A stretch of DNA of 23,962 bases. It comes from DASUFP01 sp036274495. GTDB lineage: Bacteria; Bacteroidota; Bacteroidia; AKYH767-A; OLB10. Below, piece by piece: positions 7,388 through 14,689 of the stretch; within the stretch, counting starts at the first letter, position 1; every line of letters begins with the position of its first letter. The notes beneath the pieces were generated by a model. It searched no databases and was not told where the DNA came from. It saw only the letters and a program-made list of their open reading frames with translations. A program made the translations under genes and the position numbers. Where the stretch lies: positions 1 through 23,962 of the forward strand of contig DASUFP010000101.1 in the NCBI GenBank assembly GCA_036274495.1. Reading direction: 5' to 3'.

Positions 7388-8578
7388 TTATTTAACCACC
7401 TTGCCTACCAGGTCAGCAGCATCTTTAAGTTGAATGGCCGAAAACACCTTGAGACCGGAATCGTCAATTATCTTTTTCGCTTCAACCGCGTTTGTTCCCT
7501 GTAACCGGACAATAATCGGAACGGGTATTTCACCTATGCTCTTGTAGGCATCAACAATACCCTGAGCCACTCTGTCGCAGCGCACAATGCCGCCAAAAAT
7601 ATTCACCAGGATAGCTTTTACATGAGAATCTTTCAGGATGATGCGAAACGCCTGTTCCACCCTGGCGGCATTGGCTGTTCCTCCTACATCAAGAAAGTTT
7701 GCCGGTTCACCACCGGCGAGCTTTATGATATCCATAGTTGCCATTGCCAGGCCGGCTCCGTTAACCATGCATCCCACATTGCCGTCCAGCTTCACATAGT
7801 TAAGGTTGTGTTCTCCTGCTTCTACTTCAGTCGGGTCCTCTTCGAGGACATCTCTCATGGCAGCATAATCAGGGTGACGATATAACGCGTTTTCATCCAG
7901 ATTTACTTTTGCATCAACAGCTATAACCTTATCATCGGAGGTTTTCAAAACCGGGTTAATCTCAAACAGGGAAGCATCAATGCTGTCGTAAGCCTTATAC
8001 AGGGCCGTTACAAAACGAACCATCTCCTTGAATGCCTGTCCGCTCAGCCCGAGGTTGAACGCAATTTTACGAGCCTGGAAAGCTTGTAATCCTACAGCGG
8101 GGTCTACCTCTTCCTTGAAAATAAGATGTGGGGTCTTTTCAGCCACTTCTTCAATATCCATTCCCCCTTCGGTTGAATACATGATGATATTTCGTCCGGT
8201 CTGACGGTTGAGCAGTACGCTCATATAAAACTCCTGGGTTTTTGACGGACCCGGATAATATACATCCTGCGCCACCAGCACCTTATGAACCTTTTTTCCC
8301 TGCGGACCGGTTTGCGGAGTAACCAGTTGCATGCCGATAATTGCTCCGGCCTTTTCCTTTACCTCTTCCAGAGATTTGGCCAGCTTTACTCCACCTCCCT
8401 TTCCTCGTCCCCCGGCATGAATTTGTGCCTTTACCACCCAAAACTGGGTACCGGTTAGTTTTTGCAATTCTGCTGCTGCTTCAACTGCCTTATCGGCTGT
8501 TTCGGCCACAAGGCCCTCCTGGATTGACACGCCAAAACTTTTGAGAATGGACTTGCCCTGGTATTCGTGAATGTTCAT
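7388..8578 (-). CDS. sucC: Succinyl-CoA synthetase (ADP-forming), beta subunit
   Basis: Beta subunit of the TCA-cycle enzyme that interconverts succinyl-CoA and succinate with substrate-level phosphorylation. It has 396 residues, close to E. coli SucC (388). It opens with NIHEYQGKSILKSFGV. The ATP-grasp nucleotide loop is KAQIHAGGRGKGGGVK. GVDxE-type elements include SLFEINPVLKTSDDKVIAVDAKVNLDENALYRHPD (Mg-binding segment), followed by the CoA-ligase part GNVGCMVNGAGLAMATMDIIKLAGGEPANFLDVGG and ILVNIFGGIVRCD. The partner sucD is not adjacent. It lies at 12018-12899 on the same strand with its own promoter. The gene starts about 28 nt after a consensus TATTTTTGC box and is followed at 7 nt by the agmatinase gene. 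Confidence 0.97.
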   Translation of the reverse strand: MNIHEYQGKSILKSFGVSIQEGLVAETADKAVEAAAELQKLTGTQFWVVKAQIHAGGRGKGGGVKLAKSLEEVKEKAGAIIGMQLVTPQTGPQGKKVHKVLVAQDVYYPGPSKTQEFYMSVLLNRQTGRNIIMYSTEGGMDIEEVAEKTPHLIFKEEVDPAVGLQAFQARKIAFNLGLSGQAFKEMVRFVTALYKAYDSIDASLFEINPVLKTSDDKVIAVDAKVNLDENALYRHPDYAAMRDVLEEDPTEVEAGEHNLNYVKLDGNVGCMVNGAGLAMATMDIIKLAGGEPANFLDVGGTANAARVEQAFRIILKDSHVKAILVNIFGGIVRCDRVAQGIVDAYKSIGEIPVPIIVRLQGTNAVEAKKIIDDSGLKVFSAIQLKDAADLVGKVVK

Positions 8579-8605
8579 TGGTAGTATTGAAATTAAAAAG
8601 TCGGC

Positions 8606-8614
8606 GCAAAAATA
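8606..8614 (-). promoter_or_regulatory. -7 promoter box of sucC-speB
   Basis: Minus-strand TATTTTTGC is an exact match to TAnnTTTGC, 27 nt upstream of the sucC ATG. GTTT lies about 20 nt further upstream as a possible -33. The same nonamer stands upstream of sucD. Confidence 0.6.
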
Positions 8615-8667
8615 GCCTTTTTACAATGAGTAAACAGGAATTATGAGGAATAAAGCGGGCGAAAAAG

Positions 8668-9483
8668 CTATTTTTTAGCATACTTCCGCGCTTCATTTAC
8701 ATAATTCCTCAAATCGGCGATCCGCTTTTCATCACACGGGTGGGTACTGAGGAGTTCAGGAGGCTTTTTTCCTGTATTCTGCGCCATCATCCGTTCCCAA
8801 ACCAAAGGAGCCTGTGAAGGATCGTATCCGGCCATAGCCATAAAAATCATCCCCAGTTTATCGGCTTCCGATTCGTGCAATCTTGAAAAAGGAAGCAAAA
8901 TACCCACCTGCGATCCCACTCCATAGGCAGCAAGCATCATCCCCCGGGTCTCGGCCGGCTGATTGCTCATGGCAACATCCAGTGCAATACCGCCTGTGGC
9001 AGCAACCAACTGCTGGCTCATACGCTCGTTTCCATGCCGGGCCACCGCATGGGCAATTTCATGCCCCATTACAAAAGCCAGCCCGGCCTCGTCCTTTGTT
9101 ACCGGCAGCAGACCGGTATAAACCACCACTTTGCCACCCGGCATACACCAGGCATTAAGTTCTTTGCTTTCAACCAGGTTAAATTCCCAATTATAATCGT
9201 TTATCCGGGATTGCATTTTGTTCCTGGTTAAAAACTCTTTCACAGCCTCTGCAATTTTTGCCCCGGTTTTTTTTACAAGCTGCGCCTGAACATTAGAGGC
9301 CGGCAGGGGCGGATTTTCCTTCAGAAAAGCCTGGTATGATGTAAGACTCATTGCAACCAGTTCGCTTTCGGGAACCAGGTTCATCTGCTTTCGGTTGGTT
9401 ACAGGAACCCTTGAGCAGGAAACCGCCAATGAAACGGCAACTATCCATAAAACCGTCCGGAACAACGTATTTTGTTTTTTCAT
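8668..9483 (-). CDS. M48-family metallopeptidase lipoprotein
   Basis: Periplasmic zinc metalloprotease of the LoiP/BepA/Oma1-like M48 group, which act in quality control of outer-membrane proteins. It has 271 residues. The N-terminus is a lipoprotein signal with AVSC ending at the lipid-attached Cys23. Zinc ligands are HEIAH (141-145) and the Glu of HESEAD (203-208). A substrate-shaping WCMPGGKVVVYTGLL strand (112-126) precedes the active site, and LSTHPCDEKRI near the C-terminus is the family hallmark. It is complete, with no TPR domain as in BepA. The specific client is not determinable. It is monocistronic, with 89 nt to the downstream sucC and 186 nt upstream to the divergent 113-residue gene. 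Confidence 0.93.
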   Translation of the reverse strand: MKKQNTLFRTVLWIVAVSLAVSCSRVPVTNRKQMNLVPESELVAMSLTSYQAFLKENPPLPASNVQAQLVKKTGAKIAEAVKEFLTRNKMQSRINDYNWEFNLVESKELNAWCMPGGKVVVYTGLLPVTKDEAGLAFVMGHEIAHAVARHGNERMSQQLVAATGGIALDVAMSNQPAETRGMMLAAYGVGSQVGILLPFSRLHESEADKLGMIFMAMAGYDPSQAPLVWERMMAQNTGKKPPELLSTHPCDEKRIADLRNYVNEARKYAKK

Positions 9484-9637
9484 AATCTATTTATATCCAA
9501 TATGTTAATTTCTGATTTGTTGCAAATTTGTAAAAAAATCAAAGAAATTTGAGTACCTGTTCATAAAGGTTTGGTTTTATTGAATTGTTCTGTTTTCTTT
9601 GCCTGACAGGATTGAAATGTGCAATGCTGAAATTTAG

Positions 9638-9645
9638 TATCTTTA
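9638..9645 (+). promoter_or_regulatory. Possible -7 box for the 113-residue membrane protein gene
   Basis: TATCTTTA differs from TAnnTTTG in one base. A TTG at 9612-9614 lies 23 nt upstream of it, and the ATG is 24 nt downstream. Confidence 0.4.
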
Positions 9646-9669
9646 TGAAGTAATTGATCATCGGGGATC

Positions 9670-10011
9670 ATGTTCAGAACGTATTCTAAAGAAACTTTGG
9701 TGCATTTTTTTTGCACTTCGAGTATGGTATTAGCACTCGGGGTAACCGGTTATTATTTTGACGGGCCTGCATCAGCCCATATTCCTAATTTCATCAGCAG
9801 ACTTCTCCTTTTTCCGCTTCATTTAATTGAAAGTGCGGGAGATGCCCCATTTATCACCCTCATTACCGGTAATCCTACAGCCATGTTTCTTACGCTTTGG
9901 ATGATTTACAGTTTGATTACTGTTTGGATGTCGCCGCTTTTAATGATTCGACACCACACTCCTGAAGAACTCAGGAAATGGTACAGTGCCCGGTTAAACA
10001 GTCGCGGTTAA
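9670..10011 (+). CDS. Small membrane protein of unknown function (113 residues)
   Basis: I do not recognise a family. The protein has a hydrophobic segment at about residues 10-28 (VHFFCTSSMVLALGVTGYYF), an amphipathic central part (IPNFISRLLLFPLHLIES, about 38-55) and a longer hydrophobic stretch at about 60-92 (APFITLITGNPTAMFLTLWMIYSLITVWM). A short basic, cytoplasm-like tail follows (RHHTPEELRKWYSARLNSRG). That suggests two or three helices. The ATG at 9670 is the only sensible start and follows a TATCTTTA promoter-like box. It converges on the minus-strand 99-residue gene with a 2-nt gap between stop codons. Coding-like composition and a matching promoter support it, but homology was not testable. 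Confidence 0.6.
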   Translation: MFRTYSKETLVHFFCTSSMVLALGVTGYYFDGPASAHIPNFISRLLLFPLHLIESAGDAPFITLITGNPTAMFLTLWMIYSLITVWMSPLLMIRHHTPEELRKWYSARLNSRG

Positions 10012-10013
10012 AA

Positions 10014-10313
10014 TTAACCCGGAGGTAACATTGTTCCCTGACAGATCAGTTTCCAGATGAGCAGATCTGAAATCGTTACCAGCAACAAAAGCAATAAGGC
10101 TTTTCTCCGGAAACCAAGTCCGTGAAAGTGGTAATGCAGTACCAGGACTGCGATTGCTCCAACGGCCATGGCAAGGATGCACCCTATAATAACTTCTGAA
10201 CTTTCAGCAGTAAAACTGAAGCTTATCCGGCACACCGCCATCAGGCATAAGCTGTATAAAAGAATGCCGAAACCGGTAATTTTATATTTGGTTTCCCTGT
10301 TCATCACAAACAA
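10014..10313 (-). CDS. Small membrane protein of unknown function (99 residues)
   Basis: I do not recognise a family. Three hydrophobic stretches are visible: residues about 12-31 (ITGFGILLYSLCLMAVCRIS), 40-61 (EVIIGCILAMAVGAIAVLVLHY) and 70-90 (KALLLLLLVTISDLLIWKLI). A His-rich loop (HYHFHGLGFRRK) separates the second and third. The true start may be the internal Met4 (MNRETKYK, ATG at 10304), which would shorten it by three residues. It follows fabG by 36 nt on the same strand and could be read through from it. Its stop codon and that of the convergent gene lie inside a 14-nt inverted repeat (GGTTAA-AA-TTAACC, 10006-10019). Confidence 0.58.
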   Translation of the reverse strand: MFVMNRETKYKITGFGILLYSLCLMAVCRISFSFTAESSEVIIGCILAMAVGAIAVLVLHYHFHGLGFRRKALLLLLLVTISDLLIWKLICQGTMLPPG

Positions 10314-10349
10314 ACCGTTTCCCTCAGCAGGTGATTCCTGCAGGGGCTT

Positions 10350-11096
10350 CTATGTCAACATGCCGCCATCAACATTTATCACCTGTCCGGTGATGTAGGC
10401 CGAAAGGTCTGATGCCAGAAAAAGAACCAGATTGGCAACATCTTCGGGGGTACCGCCTCTTTTTAGGGGTATTGCCTCTCTCCATTGTTTTACTACATCC
10501 TGATTCAGGGCGGCGGTCATTTCGGTTTCAATAAATCCGGGTGCGATGGCGTTGCACCGGATGTTTCTGGAACCAAGTTCAAGAGCAACTGATTTGGTGA
10601 GTCCGATCATCCCCGCTTTGGAGGCGGCATAATTGGCCTGCCCTGCATTGCCTTTAACTCCGACAACAGAAGAAATATTAATAATTGAGCCTTTTCTTTC
10701 TTTAAGCATAGGTCGCTGAACTGCTTTTGTGATATTAAATGCTGATTTCAGGTTGGTTCTGATGACCTCATCGAAATGTTCTTCAGACATACGCATAAGG
10801 AGGTTGTCGCGGGTGATTCCGGCATTGTTCACCACACAATCAATTCTTCCAAAATCTGTCAATACCTGATTGATGAGTTCTTCCGCTGCCTTAAAATTGG
10901 AAGCGTCTGATTTATACCCTTTAGCCTTTACTCCAGAGCCTTTTAATTCGGTCTCGAGCTCCTGTGCTTTATCGGGTGAGGAGAGGTAGGTAAAAGCAAC
11001 ATTTGCACCATGAGAGGCCAGCACTTTTACAATGCCGCGGCCAATTCCTCTTGAAGCACCGGTTACGAGTATCACTTTTCCATCAAGTAATTTCAT
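10350..11096 (-). CDS. fabG: 3-oxoacyl-[acyl-carrier-protein] reductase FabG
   Basis: NADPH-dependent short-chain dehydrogenase that reduces 3-oxoacyl-ACP to 3-hydroxyacyl-ACP in type II fatty acid elongation. It has 248 residues, the usual length. The dinucleotide-binding TGASRGIGRG is at 12-21, NNAG at 90-93 and the structural Asn in TNLK at 114-117. The catalytic Ser143 is in INISSVVG, and Tyr156 and Lys160 are in NYAASK. The C-terminal GQVINVDGGM is typical. The intact RDNLLMRM segment and overall similarity favour true FabG over other SDR enzymes. No other fab or acp genes are nearby. The divergent gene at 11195 shares its 98-nt upstream region. Confidence 0.93.
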   Translation of the reverse strand: MKLLDGKVILVTGASRGIGRGIVKVLASHGANVAFTYLSSPDKAQELETELKGSGVKAKGYKSDASNFKAAEELINQVLTDFGRIDCVVNNAGITRDNLLMRMSEEHFDEVIRTNLKSAFNITKAVQRPMLKERKGSIINISSVVGVKGNAGQANYAASKAGMIGLTKSVALELGSRNIRCNAIAPGFIETEMTAALNQDVVKQWREAIPLKRGGTPEDVANLVLFLASDLSAYITGQVINVDGGMLT

Positions 11097-11153
11097 AAAA
11101 ATCAGATTTTAGCCTCAGAAACCAAAGAATATCGGCTGTTTCAGGCTTTTTTG

Positions 11154-11161
11154 TATTTTCG
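11154..11161 (+). promoter_or_regulatory. Possible -7 box for the outer-membrane barrel gene at 11195
   Basis: TATTTTCG, followed by C, has one mismatch to the TATTTTTGC boxes of sucC and sucD. It lies 33 nt upstream of the ATG, inside a CAGGC...GCCTG inverted repeat (11142-11165). Confidence 0.35.
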
Positions 11162-11194
11162 CCTGTAAATATAAACATCTAAAGCACACCTGAT

Positions 11195-11920
11195 ATGAAG
11201 AAGGTTCTCTTTACCATAGCGCTGGCAGCAGCAGCTTTTACAACCCAAGCCCAAAGTTTTCGGTTAGGATTAGGCGGTGGAGTAAACAACACCTGGCTTG
11301 CCAACAAAAATGTCTCTGACCAGGGAGATGAGCTCGACTTTGCCGTAACATTTGGCGGATCAATTGGACTGGAGGGGTTATATAATTTTAACGATAAGTC
11401 CGGAATTTCATTCGGATTCCTTTATTCCGGTCACAACCAGAAATATGAGGGTAAAATTTTGGGTGGTGATTTTAACTCAACTGTCCGTATGCGCTATTTG
11501 GATATTCCCATTTTATACCGCATTACCTCTTCAAGCGGAACCTATTTTGAAGTAGGCCCACAACTTGGCTTTTTAATGAAAGCCGAAGAAGAAGCGGAAG
11601 CAGGCAGTTTATCAAATACCGAAGACACCAAAGATCAGTTTAACTCAACCAACTTTGCCGGAATTTTAGGTTTTGGAGTGGACATTGATGCCAGCGAAAC
11701 CATTATTATTTCTATTGGGCTGCGACTGGGTTATGGATTTTCGGATGTTACCAAAGAGTATGGAAGTGCTGCTGAACTTAACGCACAGGATGTAGTAGGA
11801 ACACCTACATTGAATGCTCACTACGACGACAAAGGAAATTTTGACTACAAACCAACCAGCCGTATATTCGGAGGTTTGCACCTTGGCGTAAGCTACATTT
11901 TCCCTGCAAAAGGAAAATAA
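11195..11920 (+). CDS. Outer-membrane beta-barrel protein (porin-family/PorT-like)
   Basis: Secreted outer-membrane barrel of 241 residues with signal peptide MKKVLFTIALAAAAFTTQAQ, cleaved before SFRLGLGGG. The body alternates aromatic and glycine residues in beta-strand pattern: SFRLGLGGGVNNTWL, GGSIGLEGLYNF, SGISFGFLYSGHNQKY, MRYLDIPILYRI, TYFEVGPQLGFLMKAE, FAGILGFGVDID, IIISIGLRLGYGF. The terminal strand is IFGGLHLGVSYIF, ending near Phe as BAM substrates do. The RYLDIPILYR and GPQLGFLM signatures match the outer-membrane beta-barrel (PorT-like) family common in Bacteroidota. A small soluble loop (EEEAEAGSLSNTEDTKDQ) may face outward. Function is unknown. The gene is monocistronic and ends at a terminator shared with sucD. 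Confidence 0.88.
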   Translation: MKKVLFTIALAAAAFTTQAQSFRLGLGGGVNNTWLANKNVSDQGDELDFAVTFGGSIGLEGLYNFNDKSGISFGFLYSGHNQKYEGKILGGDFNSTVRMRYLDIPILYRITSSSGTYFEVGPQLGFLMKAEEEAEAGSLSNTEDTKDQFNSTNFAGILGFGVDIDASETIIISIGLRLGYGFSDVTKEYGSAAELNAQDVVGTPTLNAHYDDKGNFDYKPTSRIFGGLHLGVSYIFPAKGK

Positions 11921-11939
11921 GAGATTGTATTAAATGCCA

Positions 11940-11972
11940 AAAAGCCTGCAGTGAACTCCGCAGGCTTTTTTC
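11940..11972. terminator. Bidirectional intrinsic terminator between the barrel gene and sucD
   Basis: A stem AAAGCCTGC / GCAGGCTTT with a 10-nt loop is followed by a T run on the plus strand. The complementary A run before the stem gives a T run on the minus strand. It sits between two convergent genes and can serve both. Confidence 0.9.
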
Positions 11973-12017
11973 TTGGAATATATTTCTGCAACACAATTGG
12001 CTGCAGGATGATTGTTA

Positions 12018-12899
12018 TCAGGCAGAGACTTTAGCCAACACACCGGCCATTGTCTGGCCAATTACAGCAGGAGAATCTACAACCGTAATTCCGCACTCGG
12101 CCATAATTTTCATTTTAGCTGCTGCTGTATCATCGGCTCCGCCAACAATGGCTCCGGCATGTCCCATACGACGTCCGGGAGGAGCTGTTTGTCCGGCAAT
12201 AAATCCAACCACCGGCTTACGGTTGTTGTCTTTGATCCAGCGGGCGGCCTCAGCTTCCAGACTACCGCCAATTTCTCCTATCATAATGATGCCCTCTGTA
12301 TCGGGATCGTTCATAAATAACTGTACTGCTTCCAGCGTGGTGGTGCCAATAATTGGGTCACCGCCGATTCCAATAGCAGTTGAGATGCCCAATCCTGCTT
12401 TTACAACCTGGTCGGCGGCTTCGTAGGTGAGTGTTCCTGATTTGGAAACAATACCAACCTTTCCTTTTTTAAATACAAAGCCGGGCATGATTCCAACTTT
12501 TGCTTCTTCAGGAGTGATAACACCGGGGCAGTTGGGACCGATTAACCGGGTGTTGCTTCCACGTAGGTATTCCTTCACGGTGATCATATCTTTAGTAGGA
12601 ATTCCTTCGGTAATGCATACAACCAGGGCAATTCCCGCCTCTGCGGCTTCCATAATGGCATCGGCAGCAAACGGTGGTGGTACAAATATGATGGATACGT
12701 TGGCACCGGCTTTTTTCACCGCCTCTTCCACTGTATTAAAAACAGGTTTGCCGAGGTGTGTGCTGCCTCCCTTTCCGGGAGTTACGCCACCAATTACATT
12801 GGTACCATATTCAATCATCTGGGTAGCATGAAAGGTACCCTCATTACCTGTGAATCCTTGTACTACGATCCGTGAATCTTTGTTAACTAATACGCTCAT
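12018..12899 (-). CDS. sucD: Succinyl-CoA synthetase, alpha subunit
   Basis: Alpha subunit of succinyl-CoA synthetase. It binds CoA and carries the phosphohistidine intermediate. It has 293 residues. The N-terminal Rossmann part is IVVQGFTGNEGTFHATQMIEYG, with GGVTPGKGGSTHLG for CoA binding. CITEGIPTKDM and GPNCPGVITP follow at about 96-130. The active-site His247 is in MGHAGAIVGG (E. coli His246). All motifs of the catalytic subunit are intact. The beta subunit gene sucC lies about 3.4 kb away on the same strand, separated by a protease, two small membrane protein genes, fabG and a barrel gene. The two subunits are therefore made from separate transcripts. A consensus promoter box and a presumed leader of about 87 nt precede it. 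Confidence 0.97.
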   Translation of the reverse strand: MSVLVNKDSRIVVQGFTGNEGTFHATQMIEYGTNVIGGVTPGKGGSTHLGKPVFNTVEEAVKKAGANVSIIFVPPPFAADAIMEAAEAGIALVVCITEGIPTKDMITVKEYLRGSNTRLIGPNCPGVITPEEAKVGIMPGFVFKKGKVGIVSKSGTLTYEAADQVVKAGLGISTAIGIGGDPIIGTTTLEAVQLFMNDPDTEGIIMIGEIGGSLEAEAARWIKDNNRKPVVGFIAGQTAPPGRRMGHAGAIVGGADDTAAAKMKIMAECGITVVDSPAVIGQTMAGVLAKVSA

Positions 12900-12990
12900 G
12901 GCAGGAAATAGTATAGTTTAGAAATTAATCATTGCACTCATCAGAAGCGGTCCATCCGGTTTTTTCGGAGATTTTTCCCGCATTCCGGCG

Positions 12991-12999
12991 GCAAAAATA
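12991..12999 (-). promoter_or_regulatory. -7 promoter box of sucD
   Basis: Minus-strand TATTTTTGC, identical to the sucC box, is followed by CGCCG, also like sucC (GCCG). It lies 91 nt upstream of the sucD ATG. No clear -33 TTTG is visible. Confidence 0.5.
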
Positions 13000-13069
13000 C
13001 GGCTTTCGTAGCGATTCTCACCCACCCCGGGCATTTTTCATAAAATTCAGTATTTCAGGGGTTCCGCAT

Positions 13070-13078
13070 TACCTTTGC
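13070..13078 (+). promoter_or_regulatory. -7 promoter box of mnmE
   Basis: TACCTTTGC is an exact TAnnTTTGC match and ends 3 nt before the mnmE ATG at 13082. Transcription would then begin at or beside the start codon. This supports the shorter mnmE start over the longer open frame. Confidence 0.5.
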
Positions 13079-13081
13079 GGG

Positions 13082-14473
13082 ATGTACACCACTACCGATA
13101 CCATAGCAGCACCGGCTACTCCTCCGGGTGTATCAGCCATTGCCGTAATACGAATGTCGGGACCGGATGCCATCAAAATTGCCGGAAGTGTTTTTAAAAG
13201 CAATGTAAAAGACTGGAACAAGGTAAAAGGGTACACCGTTCATTTCGGCCGGTTTACTGACATGGGGGGCAATCTTGTTGACGAAGCGATTGCAACAGTT
13301 TTCAGGGCACCTAAATCGTTTACGGGTGAGGATGCCATTGAGTTTTCATTCCACGGTTCTGAATACATACGAAAACGCGCCATGGAAGTACTTACCGAAG
13401 CCGGAGCCCGCTCTGCCGGACCCGGTGAATTTACGCTGCGTGCTTTTCTGAACGGAAAAATGGATTTGTCGCAGGCTGAGGCTGTGGCCGATTTAATTGC
13501 ATCCAATTCTGCCCAATCGCACAGGCTTGCCATAGAACAAATGCGAGGCGGTTATTCTGCCAAACTGGAATCGTTGCGGCAACAGCTGGTTGAATTTGCA
13601 GCATTGCTGGAACTCGAACTGGATTTTTCTGAAGAAGACGTGGAATTTGCCGACCGCACCAAATTATCAGTGTTGCTTGAAACGCTAACGGGTCAGCTCG
13701 ACAAACTCTCCGCATCCTTTGCTGCCGGCAACGTAATCAGAGAAGGCATTCCTGTCGCTATTATAGGTAAACCAAATGCCGGAAAATCGACCTTGCTAAA
13801 TGCCATTTTACAGGAAGAGCGGGCTATAGTAAGTGAAATTGCAGGCACAACACGTGACACAGTTGAAGAGGTAATTGTGCTTTCGGGTATGCGTTTTCGT
13901 TTTATTGATACTGCAGGATTGCGTGAGACCACTGATACAATAGAATCGATTGGCGTATCGCGTTCGTACGAAAAATCGCGCCTTGCTCCTGTTGTTTTAT
14001 ATCTTTTTGATCCGGGCACCACCACTGCTGAAGCATTGACGGAGGAACTGCAGGCGGTTACCGCAGCAAAAACAGAAACAAACGGTTTGCTGCTGCCTGT
14101 AGCAAACAAGTCAGATCTCTTTCCTGCTATAGACCTGAAGGAAAAATACAGTTCCATTCCTGATATCTTGTTTATTTCTGCCAAAAAACACGATCACCTG
14201 GATGAGATGCTTAACCGTTTAACTACTTATGCAGCAGCAATTGAGGCACAAGCCACTGACATAACGGTTACGAATGTACGTCATAAACATGCTATCGACA
14301 ATGCACTATCAGCTCTCCTGAAAGTCCGTGAGGGAATTGCATCTCAACTCACAACCGATTTGCTTGCAATTGACATCAGGGATGCTTTAAATTTTTTGGG
14401 TGAAATCACGGGGACAGTGGCTTCTGACGAGATCCTTGGCACCATTTTTTCCCGTTTTTGTATTGGGAAATGA
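13082..14473 (+). CDS. mnmE: tRNA modification GTPase MnmE (TrmE)
   Basis: GTPase that, with MnmG, installs the 5-carboxymethylaminomethyl group on wobble uridine of tRNAs. It has 463 residues from the ATG at 13082. The open frame extends 50 residues upstream to 12932, but those residues overlap the promoter region and do not look like the family, which begins TDTIAAPATPPGVSAIAVIRMSG. The N-terminal folate-binding domain (1-120, with SFTGEDAIEFSFHGS) is followed by the helical domain. The G domain has G1 GKPNAGKS (229-236), DTAG (276-279) and NKSD (342-345). The C-terminal CIGK supplies the conserved Cys of the FCIGK motif. It stands alone, divergent from sucD, and is followed by a 216-nt gap. 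Confidence 0.96.
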   Translation: MYTTTDTIAAPATPPGVSAIAVIRMSGPDAIKIAGSVFKSNVKDWNKVKGYTVHFGRFTDMGGNLVDEAIATVFRAPKSFTGEDAIEFSFHGSEYIRKRAMEVLTEAGARSAGPGEFTLRAFLNGKMDLSQAEAVADLIASNSAQSHRLAIEQMRGGYSAKLESLRQQLVEFAALLELELDFSEEDVEFADRTKLSVLLETLTGQLDKLSASFAAGNVIREGIPVAIIGKPNAGKSTLLNAILQEERAIVSEIAGTTRDTVEEVIVLSGMRFRFIDTAGLRETTDTIESIGVSRSYEKSRLAPVVLYLFDPGTTTAEALTEELQAVTAAKTETNGLLLPVANKSDLFPAIDLKEKYSSIPDILFISAKKHDHLDEMLNRLTTYAAAIEAQATDITVTNVRHKHAIDNALSALLKVREGIASQLTTDLLAIDIRDALNFLGEITGTVASDEILGTIFSRFCIGK

Positions 14474-14689
14474 CCTCGAACCAACAAAAAATACTGTAAA
14501 ACATTAAATCGGGATCTGTCCCGAGAATCAAACTACATAATCTAACATAATGGCTAATTTAATGCTCATCTTCAATTGCTGTCCCTGCATGTAATCATAT
14601 GAAGGCAATTTACTTAATACTTTTATCTGCTTTAAGTCAGTCCGTATATTAAACGGAAGAAAAAAAACTCAATCAGCAATCACATCTTT

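Noticed and set aside
10321..10346. GCAGG/CCTGC stem downstream of fabG as a terminator
   Set aside because: The stem is bulged and lacks a T run on the minus strand. The following gene is only 36 nt from fabG.
12932..13081. A 50-residue N-terminal extension of MnmE in the open frame
   Set aside because: The extension does not resemble the family, overlaps the TACCTTTGC promoter box, and the ATG at 13082 matches the normal MnmE N-terminus.
13693..14184. A 163-residue minus-strand open frame opposite mnmE
   Set aside because: It lies wholly within the conserved MnmE G domain on the other strand and has no protein-like features of its own.
14509..14524. TCGGGA-TCTG-TCCCGA hairpin after mnmE as a terminator
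   Set aside because: It is a good stem, but no T run follows on either strand, so it does not qualify as an intrinsic terminator.
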